5,625 bases of DNA from Cyanobacteriota bacterium. GTDB taxonomy: Bacteria > Cyanobacteriota > Cyanobacteriia > Phormidesmidales > Phormidesmidaceae. Position 1 is the stretch's first letter. Every line of letters begins with the position of its first letter. Below the pieces are notes generated by a model that was given only the letters and a program-made list of their open reading frames with translations, was not told the DNA's origin and did not search any database. A program made the translations under genes and the position numbers. Below, one piece after another: positions 1-5,625 of this stretch. The stretch is taken from the NCBI GenBank assembly GCA_027619675.1, contig JAQCHG010000152.1, forward strand, positions 1 through 5,625, in the 5' to 3' direction.

Positions 1-1
1 G

Positions 2-3000
2 GCGTTAACGGCGGCGGGTGACTTGCTGATTTGCTACCTAGAACCTTGGCCCCCAAACCCCGCCGCTGACCTCGCCCCCGAGCCGGGGCTGACCGCATCT
101 GCCCCGCCCCAAGATGCAGACGTCCCGTCTTGGCAGGGCAACGGCCAGCAGGTCTTAAGCCTGCTGGCCAATGTTCCAGCGGTGCTTTACCAACTCCACC
201 GCGCTACCACCGGGGCGTTGCAGTTTACCTTTGTGGGGCCAGGGGCCTCGGAACTGTTTGGGTTTCCAGACACCACCCTCCAGGGGGATCCCCATGTGGT
301 GTTAGACCGCATTCACGCTTTAGATCGGCCTGATTTTGACGATTCTTTGGCGGCGGCGGCCCAAGCCCAAGCTCCCTGGCGCTGGGAAGGGCGCTACTAC
401 AGACCCGATCAAACCCTCCACTGGCTGCAAACCGCCGCCTGTCCTAGCCCCCAAGCCGATGGCAGCCTGCTGTGGGATGGGTTGATGATGGATATCACCC
501 ACCGCAAACAGGCGGAGGCCGCCGACCTGGGGCAAGCGGTGATGGAGCAGGCCCTGGCAGATAATGAGGCCCGCTTTCGCACCCTGGCCGCCACCATCCC
601 CGGTGCGCTGTTTCAACTACGGCGGGAGCAGCAAACCTGGATAGTGGACTACGTCAGCGATCGCATTGAAACCATTACCGGCCTTAGCCCCGCCACCATC
701 ACCGCAGACATCGAAACGTTTCTGGCGCGGATTCATCCCGGCGATCGCCCCACCCTGGATCTGTCCATCGATGCCGCCATGACCCAACAAGGCCCCTGGC
801 ATTATGAAGGGCGGCTGATCACCCTCCAGGGGGAAACCCGCTGGTGGCGGGGGGATGCCCTGCCGATTCACGATGCCCAGGGCACGGTGGTGCTGTGTGG
901 GGTGATGCTAGACATCACCGAGCGCAAACGCATCGAAGAAGCCTATCGGGAAAGTGAGCGACGGCTGCGCATGGCCCTCGGGGTGTCGGGCATGAGTGTT
1001 TGGACCTGGGATGCCGCCAGCGACCAGATGACCTGGAGCAACCATGCCCAGGCCGTCTTTGGGCCAGGGGCCGAAAATTTTTGCAAAACCTTTTCCGCCT
1101 ACCTCACCCGCCTGCACCCGGACGATCGCCCCCGCCTACAAGCGGTGGTGGATCAGGCCCTACGCCAGGGGAGCGACTATCGGTTGGAATATCGGGTGAT
1201 GTGCCCCGATGGCCGCGCCTGCTGGGTGGGGGAACGGGGGGGCATCTGGCGGGATGCTGAGGGCAGCGTCATGGGGCTGACGGGCACCTTAATGGACATC
1301 ACCGAACGCAAGGCCGCCGATGCCGCCCTGCAAGAAAGTGAAACCCGCTACCGCAACCTGTTGCGCAATATCCCCGGCACCGTCTACCGACGGCAGCCCG
1401 ATCCGAATGGAGATGTGTTGTTCTACAGCGAGGCGATCGCCGACCTCACGGGCTACCCCCTCGACCATGCCCACCACCGCACCCTGATTCCCCTGATTCA
1501 CCCCGACGATCGCCCCCGCTGGGTGGCGGGCATTCAACGGGCGCTGGAACAGCACCAGCCCTACGATTTGGAATACCGCCTGTGCCATCGGGATGGCCGG
1601 GTGCGCTGGCTCCAGGACAAGGGCCAGCCCATCCTAGATGCGGCGGGCACCGTGCTTTACCTAGACGGGGTACTGACGGACATTTCCCGCCGTAAGGAGT
1701 CAGAAAGTCGCTATCGGGAAATCGCCCGTCGGGAAGCCCTCATTAACCGCATTTCCGCCCAAATCCGCGAATCCCTGAAGCTCACCACCATTTTGCAAAC
1801 CACGGTGCAGGCCATCCGCGCCCAACTGAAAACCGATCGGGTGGTGGTCTACCGTTTCCAAGAGCATTGGCAGGGGCAAGTGGTGGTGGAGGATGTGCAA
1901 CCCCCCTGGATATCCACCCTGGGCAGCATGGGGGCTGATACCTGCTTCCCCAATGGCTATGCCGAATACTACGAGTCGGGCCGGGTGCGGGCGATCGACG
2001 ATGTGCGCACCGCTGACCTGGATGAGTGCCACCGGGCATACCTGCAGGAGATCCAGGTGCAGGCCAACCTGATTGTGCCGATTTTGATCCATAACCAGTT
2101 GTGGGGCCTGCTGATTGCCCACGAGTGCCGGGGACCTCGCCGCTGGAACGGGGGGGAAATTGAACTGCTGCTGTCCCTGGCGGGGCAGGTGGGGGTGGCC
2201 ATTAGCCAGTCGGATTTGTATTACCAGGCCACCCGCAACGCCAGTGAAGCCCAGCAACAGGCCCGCAAGCTGGAGGCCACCCTGGCGGAACTGCAACGCA
2301 CCCAAGCCCAATTGGTGCAGACGGAAAAAATGTCGAGTTTAGGGCAATTGGTGGCGGGGGTGGCCCATGAAATTAATAACCCCGTCAGCTTCATCGACGG
2401 CAACCTCAGCTACGCCTGGGAGTACGCCCAGGATCTGTTGGCCCTGGTGGCTCTCTACCAACGGCACTATCCCCAACCCGTCCCCGAGGTGGCGACCCTG
2501 CGGCGGCGCATTGACCTCGACTTTTTGATGGCGGATTTCCCCAAGCTGCTGGAATCGATGCGGGTGGGGGCCGATCGCATCAAAAATATCGTCACCTCTC
2601 TGCGCACCTTCTCCCGCATGGATGAGGCGGAAATCAAGCCCGTTGATATCCACGACGGCCTCAACAGCACCCTGATGATTTTGCAAAACCGCCTCAAGGC
2701 CAATGGCGATCGCCGCGAAATTACCGTCTCTTTGGAATATGGCGACCTGCCCCCGGTGGAATGCTACGCCGGACAACTGAACCAGGTGTTTATGAACCTG
2801 ATCAGCAACGCCATTGACGCCCTAGAGGAGCAGATGGTCAAGGTCCCCGACTGTGCTCCCCATATCACCATCCGCACCGCTGTGGTGGGGCGAGATCGTG
2901 TCAGCATCGCCATCACCGATAACGGTTCTGGCATCCCCCCAGAAAAACAAACCCGCATTTTTGAGCCCTTTTACACCACTAAACCCGTGGGTAAGGGCAC

Positions 3001-3130
3001 CGGCATTGGCCTGTCCATTAGCTACCAAATTGTGGGCGATCGCCACCACGGCACCCTCACCTGCCAATCCGCTTCTGGGCAGGGCACAACGTTTACCATC
3101 ACCATTCCCCAGCAGCAGGGGACAACCTAA
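2..3130 (+). CDS. Multi-PAS, cyanobacteriochrome-GAF sensor histidine kinase (5' end probably outside window)
   Basis: This is a soluble sensor histidine kinase, predicted to autophosphorylate and pass phosphate to an unseen response regulator. Residues are numbered from the TTG at 23. Four PAS_3-type PAS/PAC modules lie near 45-163, 183-305, 309-434 and 437-560; the last three carry HP(D/G)DRP and end in DIT/DIS-x-RK linkers. A phytochrome-type GAF follows (about 571-735) with a DTCF motif (Cys641), a Cys669-His670 pair and His700, as in DXCF cyanobacteriochromes. A coiled-coil linker (about 738-768) leads to the HisKA H-box AHEINNP (His782; E783/N786 fit an ExxN phosphatase motif). The ATPase has an N-box (Asn929), G1 DNGSGI (966-971), F-box FEPF (980-983) and G2 GKGTGIG (990-996). 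No membrane segment or receiver domain is seen. The frame stays open to the window edge, and the TTG at 23 has no well-spaced ribosome site, so the true start is probably upstream. Kinase identity is near certain; bilin binding is a strong inference. Confidence 0.93.
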   Translation, partial: ALTAAGDLLICYLEPWPPNPAADLAPEPGLTASAPPQDADVPSWQGNGQQVLSLLANVPAVLYQLHRATTGALQFTFVGPGASELFGFPDTTLQGDPHVVLDRIHALDRPDFDDSLAAAAQAQAPWRWEGRYYRPDQTLHWLQTAACPSPQADGSLLWDGLMMDITHRKQAEAADLGQAVMEQALADNEARFRTLAATIPGALFQLRREQQTWIVDYVSDRIETITGLSPATITADIETFLARIHPGDRPTLDLSIDAAMTQQGPWHYEGRLITLQGETRWWRGDALPIHDAQGTVVLCGVMLDITERKRIEEAYRESERRLRMALGVSGMSVWTWDAASDQMTWSNHAQAVFGPGAENFCKTFSAYLTRLHPDDRPRLQAVVDQALRQGSDYRLEYRVMCPDGRACWVGERGGIWRDAEGSVMGLTGTLMDITERKAADAALQESETRYRNLLRNIPGTVYRRQPDPNGDVLFYSEAIADLTGYPLDHAHHRTLIPLIHPDDRPRWVAGIQRALEQHQPYDLEYRLCHRDGRVRWLQDKGQPILDAAGTVLYLDGVLTDISRRKESESRYREIARREALINRISAQIRESLKLTTILQTTVQAIRAQLKTDRVVVYRFQEHWQGQVVVEDVQPPWISTLGSMGADTCFPNGYAEYYESGRVRAIDDVRTADLDECHRAYLQEIQVQANLIVPILIHNQLWGLLIAHECRGPRRWNGGEIELLLSLAGQVGVAISQSDLYYQATRNASEAQQQARKLEATLAELQRTQAQLVQTEKMSSLGQLVAGVAHEINNPVSFIDGNLSYAWEYAQDLLALVALYQRHYPQPVPEVATLRRRIDLDFLMADFPKLLESMRVGADRIKNIVTSLRTFSRMDEAEIKPVDIHDGLNSTLMILQNRLKANGDRREITVSLEYGDLPPVECYAGQLNQVFMNLISNAIDALEEQMVKVPDCAPHITIRTAVVGRDRVSIAITDNGSGIPPEKQTRIFEPFYTTKPVGKGTGIGLSISYQIVGDRHHGTLTCQSASGQGTTFTITIPQQQGTT

Positions 3131-3158
3131 GGGGTGTGAGCGGATGCCCGGAGGGCTT

Positions 3159-3177
3159 GGGTAGATGGGGGGTAGAT
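3159..3177 (+). repeat. Tandem GGGTAGAT pair in a G-rich stretch
   Basis: GGGTAGAT occurs at 3159-3166 and again at 3170-3177, an 11-base period beginning 28 bases after the kinase stop codon. The surrounding 3167-3211 is strongly G-rich on this strand, with G-runs at 3167-3172, 3189-3192, 3195-3197 and 3204-3207. Two copies are too few to name a repeat family. This may be slipped-strand duplication or the edge of an old insertion. Confidence 0.4.
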
Positions 3178-3240
3178 CCCAAGGTTCTGGGGTTGGGATG
3201 GTAGGGGTTGGCACAGCCCAGCCAAAGAACCCTGGGATCT
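3174..3240. repeat. 15-bp inverted repeat with nested hairpin
   Basis: The arm AGATCCCAAGGTTCT (3174-3188) is the reverse complement of AGAACCCTGGGATCT (3226-3240) except for one A/C mismatch at 3182/3232. Inside it, TTGGC (3208-3212) pairs with GCCAA (3221-3225) around an 8-base loop, directly against the inner end of the right arm. The whole could fold as a long two-part stem in RNA or extrude as a cruciform. It starts 44 bases after the kinase stop codon. No T-run follows the right arm, so it is not a standard intrinsic terminator. It could be a transposon terminal repeat pair, a palindromic repeat unit, or a 3' mRNA structure. Confidence 0.7.
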
Positions 3241-3261
3241 GGGCAAGGTGGGCGAGTTGGA

Positions 3262-3524
3262 AAGACGATGCGCTTGCGAATCTCTACTGAAATCCCCTGG
3301 ATGATTTGCGGGTGGGGGAACACAGAGTGCTCTCCGGCAAGCGCTGGGTCTGGGGCTGTCGGGTCTATGTCGTCGCCCCCCGCCTCGAGGATGGGGAACT
3401 GTTGATTCTGGCCACTGACCGCCACCCCCAGACGGCTTTAGCGGATGATCGACAGCGCTGGGGGATTGAAACCCTCTTTGCCGCCCTCAAGACCCGTGGC
3501 TTTAATCTGGAATCGACCCATTTC
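3262..3524 (+). pseudogene. Remnant of an IS4-type transposase (C-terminal catalytic part)
   Basis: A decayed fragment of a DDE transposase. The frame running 3291-3524 reads like the late catalytic region of IS4-type enzymes: DDLRVGEHRVLSGKR, then a beta-strand stretch (VWGCRVYVV, GELLILATD), then QRWGIETLF and ALKTRGFNLESTHF. The family signature Y(2)R(3)E(6)K is visible as Asp (codon 3447), Arg (3456), Glu (3468) and Lys (3489), so the usual Tyr has become Asp. The two earlier catalytic Asp regions are missing. A tga at 3288-3290 closes this frame upstream. A short stretch in a neighbouring frame (MRLRISTEIPW, about 3271-3303) may continue the protein across a one-base loss near 3301-3303. 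Family resemblance stops abruptly after codon 3522; the frame then runs through unrelated residues to a stop at 3603. It is surely inactive. The family call rests on recognised motifs, and the 5' limit is approximate. Confidence 0.75.
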
Positions 3525-3556
3525 TTGGCTATAGCCCCCCACCCCTCAACGCCTTG

Positions 3557-3595
3557 GGTAACGCCAACCACGGATCAGCCAGATCCAGCGTTACC
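3557..3595. repeat. Two-part hairpin upstream of the amine oxidase gene
   Basis: GGTAACGC (3557-3564) is perfectly complementary in inverted order to GCGTTACC (3588-3595). Nested within it, GGATC (3572-3576) pairs with GATCC (3582-3586) around the loop AGCCA. The arms are separated by a 7-base bulge on the left and one base on the right, giving 13 bp in all. It ends 69 bases before the oxidase start codon and just after the transposase remnant. It lacks an adjoining T-run. It may be a transposon end, a regulator site, or leader RNA structure if transcription starts upstream. Confidence 0.6.
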
Positions 3596-3620
3596 GCCGA
3601 TCTGAGGGCTAAACCTGCGC

Positions 3621-3628
3621 TATAGAAT
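3621..3628 (+). promoter_or_regulatory. Possible -10 element for the amine oxidase gene
   Basis: TATAGAAT resembles the sigma-70 type -10 hexamer (TATAGA or TAGAAT) and lies 36 bases before the oxidase start codon, giving a short leader if used. No convincing -35 hexamer sits 16-18 bases upstream, so it would have to be activator-dependent or not a promoter. It is a weak call based on one motif. Confidence 0.35.
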
Positions 3629-3653
3629 CCAGATGGGCTTTTTTCCTACCCCT

Positions 3654-3657
3654 GGAG
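3654..3657 (+). promoter_or_regulatory. Ribosome binding site for the amine oxidase
   Basis: GGAG is followed by seven bases and then the ATG at 3665. This spacing supports that ATG as the start. The protein start also fits the family, whose members often begin with a short tail followed by a His-Pro-Leu-x-Pro-Leu segment like the one at residues 8-13. Confidence 0.75.
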
Positions 3658-3664
3658 TAACAAC

Positions 3665-5560
3665 ATGGTGGCGTCTGCTGGCCTGCATCCCCTCGAACCC
3701 TTGACCATTGATGAAGTGCGGCGGGCCGTTGACCTGGTGCGATCACAGCACCCCATCGGAGAGCGCTGGCGCTTCCCCGTCGTCACCCTCAAGGAACCCC
3801 CCAAAGCAACCGTGCTGGCCTACCAGCCGGGGGATGCCGTCGATCGCCAAGCCTTCTTGGTGCTGCTGGACAACGACACTGGCCACACCTATGAAGCGGT
3901 GGTGTCCCTGACCACGGCCCAGGTAGTGAGTTGGCAGCACCTCCCCGGCATTCAGCCCAACATCATGGCCGACGAGTTGGAAGACTGCGAGGCGGCGGTG
4001 CGATCGCACCCCGACTTCCAGGCCGCCGTGGCCCGCCGGGGGTTGCCGTTAGATCAGGTGGTGGTGGACCCCTGGGCGATCGGCCACTTTGGCTTCAAGG
4101 AAGAAGAGGGTCAACGGCTGTCCCGCTGTCTGTGCTATGTGAGGACCACGCCGGAAAGCAACTTCTACGCCCGCCCCATTGATGGACTGGTGCCCGTGGT
4201 GGACCTCAACGCCATGGCCGTGGTCCGCATTGAGGACGTGGGGGAGGTGCCCGTGCCGCCGGAACCGGGAGAATATGCCCGCGAGTTTTACCAAGACCGC
4301 TTCCGCCCAGACCTCAAACCCCTCAGCATCACCCAGCCCGACGGCCCCAGCTTCCACATCGACGGCCACCAGATCCGCTGGCAGCGGTGGCAGATGCGCA
4401 TTGGCTTCACCCCCCGCGAGGGGCTGGTGCTCTACCAGGTGGGCTACGAAGACGGCGGCCAAGTGCGCCCCATCCTCTACCGGGCCTCCATGGCGGAAAT
4501 GGTGGTGCCCTACGGCGATCCCCGCCCCCAGCACTTCCGCAAAAACGCCTTTGACCTGGGGGAACACGGCGTCGGCATGTTAGCCAACTCCCTCACCAAC
4601 GGCTGCGACTGCTTTGGGGAGATCCGCTACTTCGATGCGGTGCTTACCGACAGCCGGGGCAATGTGGCGGTGACGGAAAACGCCGTCTGCCTCCACGAAG
4701 AGGATTTCGGCATTTTGTGGAAACACACCGACTGGCGGCGGGACCATGTGGACGTGCGGCGATCGCGCCGTTTGGTGGTCTCCTTCATCGCCACGGTGGA
4801 CAACTATGAATATGGCTTTTACTGGTACTTCTACCAGGACGGCACCATCCAATATGAGATCAAGCTGACGGGGATCCTGCTGGTGGGGGCGCTGGCGGAC
4901 CAGCCCAAATACGGCACCCTGGTGGCCCCGGAGGTGAATGCCCTCAACCACCAGCACTTTTTTGCCATGCGGCTAGATTTTGATGTGGATGGCTGCCCCA
5001 ACAGCGTCTACGAGGTGAATTCCCACGCGGAACCCCTGGGGCCAGAGAACCCCTACGGCAACGCCTGGTATGCCGAATCTACCCTGCTGGAGCGAGAGCA
5101 GGCGGCCCAGCGCCAGATCGATCCCCTGGGGGGCCGCTATTGGAAGGTGGTGAACCCCAATGTGCAAAACCGCCTGGGGCAGCCCGTGGGCTTCAAGCTG
5201 ATCCCCGGTGAAAATGTGCGCCCCTTCGCCCATCCTGACGCGCCGATTATGCAGCGGGCGGGCTTCCTGAAGCATCACCTCTGGGTCACCCCCTACGGGG
5301 CGGATGAAAACTTCCCCGCTGGCCCTTACCCCAACCAGCACCCCGGCGGCGAGGGGCTGCCGAAATGGACCCAGGCCGATCGCCCCCTAGAGAATACCGA
5401 CGTGGTGCTGTGGTATGTCTTCGGCCACCACCACGTCCCCCGCCCAGAGGACTGGCCGGTGATGCCCGTGGCCTACAGCGGCTTTACCCTCAAGCCCCTG
5501 GGCTTCTTTGACCAAAACCCTGCTCTAGACGTGCCCCCCAGCCCCAAAGCCTGCCACTGA
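3665..5560 (+). CDS. Copper-containing primary-amine oxidase (topaquinone enzyme)
   Basis: The enzyme oxidises primary amines to aldehydes, releasing ammonia and hydrogen peroxide. It is expected to be a homodimer with one copper and one topaquinone per subunit. At 631 residues it is close to the Arthrobacter globiformis enzyme (AGAO). Small N2 and N3 domains (about 8-100 and 105-205) precede the catalytic beta-sandwich (about 225-625). Visible residues are the topaquinone precursor Tyr381 in VDNYEYG, catalytic base Asp297 in NAFDLGE, Tyr283 in VPYGDP, copper ligands His429, His431 and His590, and the probable disulfide Cys316-Cys342. The gate position two before the base is Ala295, where AGAO has Tyr and the yeast Hansenula enzyme HPAO-1 has Ala. 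No signal peptide or membrane segment is seen, so it is probably cytoplasmic. A GGAG ribosome site supports the ATG. Two HIP1 octamers lie inside, so it is not a very recent arrival. No copper chaperone, transporter or aldehyde dehydrogenase is visible nearby. Identity is very secure; the substrate is unknown. Confidence 0.97.
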   Translation: MVASAGLHPLEPLTIDEVRRAVDLVRSQHPIGERWRFPVVTLKEPPKATVLAYQPGDAVDRQAFLVLLDNDTGHTYEAVVSLTTAQVVSWQHLPGIQPNIMADELEDCEAAVRSHPDFQAAVARRGLPLDQVVVDPWAIGHFGFKEEEGQRLSRCLCYVRTTPESNFYARPIDGLVPVVDLNAMAVVRIEDVGEVPVPPEPGEYAREFYQDRFRPDLKPLSITQPDGPSFHIDGHQIRWQRWQMRIGFTPREGLVLYQVGYEDGGQVRPILYRASMAEMVVPYGDPRPQHFRKNAFDLGEHGVGMLANSLTNGCDCFGEIRYFDAVLTDSRGNVAVTENAVCLHEEDFGILWKHTDWRRDHVDVRRSRRLVVSFIATVDNYEYGFYWYFYQDGTIQYEIKLTGILLVGALADQPKYGTLVAPEVNALNHQHFFAMRLDFDVDGCPNSVYEVNSHAEPLGPENPYGNAWYAESTLLEREQAAQRQIDPLGGRYWKVVNPNVQNRLGQPVGFKLIPGENVRPFAHPDAPIMQRAGFLKHHLWVTPYGADENFPAGPYPNQHPGGEGLPKWTQADRPLENTDVVLWYVFGHHHVPRPEDWPVMPVAYSGFTLKPLGFFDQNPALDVPPSPKACH

Positions 5561-5625
5561 GCTAGGGCATGTTAAAACCGGGGCGGGCGGCGCTGTCGCC
5601 CTTAGGTATAGACAGGCGGGGAGCA
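5561..5625. other. Tail after the amine oxidase, with a small GC hairpin
   Basis: No gene is visible in these last 65 bases. GGGCGGC (5585-5591) can pair with GTCGCCC (5595-5601) around a 3-base loop, with one G-T wobble. It begins 24 bases after the oxidase stop codon, where a terminator would be expected, but TTAGG follows instead of a T-run. Intrinsic termination is therefore only possible, not shown. A TATAGA at 5607-5612 could be a -10 element for a gene beyond the window. Confidence 0.4.

Larger units (their letters stand above)
657..4766. repeat. Dispersed HIP1 octamers (GCGATCGC), seven copies
   Basis: Perfect GCGATCGC palindromes lie at 657-664, 741-748, 1433-1440, 2706-2713, 3036-3043, 4000-4007 and 4759-4766. 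By rough calculation for 60% GC, well under one copy would be expected by chance in this length. HIP1 over-representation is established for many cyanobacteria, so these mark the host lineage. Five copies are in the kinase gene and two in the amine oxidase gene; none is in the 534-base spacer. Confidence 0.9.

Noticed and set aside
1700..2311. A 203-codon open frame on the minus strand opposite the GAF region of the kinase
   Set aside because: It lies wholly opposite an unmistakable GAF/kinase coding sequence. Its translation is rich in Gly, Leu, Gln and Pro with no recognisable motif, as expected from antisense GC-rich codons.
3208..3405. A 65-codon plus-strand frame in the spacer
   Set aside because: It overlaps the transposase remnant in another frame, starts inside the inverted repeat, and has no ribosome site. 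At most a short piece (about 3271-3303) belongs to the decayed transposase.
3635..3644. GGGC followed by T6 as an intrinsic terminator
   Set aside because: No complementary arm forms a stem directly before the T-run, and it lies only about 20 bases before the oxidase start codon.
4049..4567. A 172-codon open frame on the minus strand opposite the amine oxidase
   Set aside because: It mirrors conserved amine oxidase codons and shows a His/Val/Ala-rich composition without a family signature. It is a shadow frame.
3131..5625. Kinase and amine oxidase as one operon or one signalling-metabolism system
   Set aside because: A 534-base gap containing a dead transposase and two hairpins separates them, and the oxidase has its own leader and ribosome site. 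Same orientation alone is not enough.
1..5625. CRISPR array, tRNA, rRNA or riboswitch
   Set aside because: No regularly spaced direct repeats and no cloverleaf or conserved RNA core were seen in the non-coding stretches. The repeated PAS motifs are coding repeats.

Overview
The window comes from a GC-rich cyanobacterium (roughly 60% GC by eye). Seven perfect copies of the octamer GCGATCGC (HIP1), a repeat characteristic of many cyanobacterial chromosomes, lie in its 5.6 kb. The large PAS/cyanobacteriochrome sensor kinase is also typical of that phylum. Filamentous lineages such as Leptolyngbya or Nodosilinea relatives would fit, but genus cannot be fixed from this sequence.

Layout, all on the + strand. 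(1) 1-3130: a very large soluble sensor histidine kinase, probably entering the window already in progress. It has four PAS/PAC modules, then a bilin-type GAF domain carrying both cysteines of a DXCF cyanobacteriochrome, then a complete HisKA/HATPase core. (2) 3131-3664: 534 bases without an intact gene. This stretch holds a G-rich segment with a 15-bp inverted repeat, a decayed 3' portion of an IS4-type transposase, a second hairpin, and a short leader with a possible -10 element and a clear ribosome binding site. (3) 3665-5560: a complete copper-containing primary-amine oxidase of 631 residues without a signal peptide, with every catalytic residue recognisable. (4) 5561-5625: a short tail with a small GC hairpin and no gene.

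The kinase and the oxidase do not look like one operon, because a transposon graveyard and structured DNA separate them and the oxidase has its own leader. The kinase most likely senses light through its GAF domain, plus unknown cues through its PAS domains, and signals to a response regulator not in the window. The oxidase would turn primary amines into aldehyde, ammonia and hydrogen peroxide in the cytoplasm, plausibly to obtain nitrogen. No wholly new system is evident. The points most worth attention are the dual-cysteine photosensor, the open alanine gate of the amine oxidase, and the structured, transposon-scarred spacer between them.
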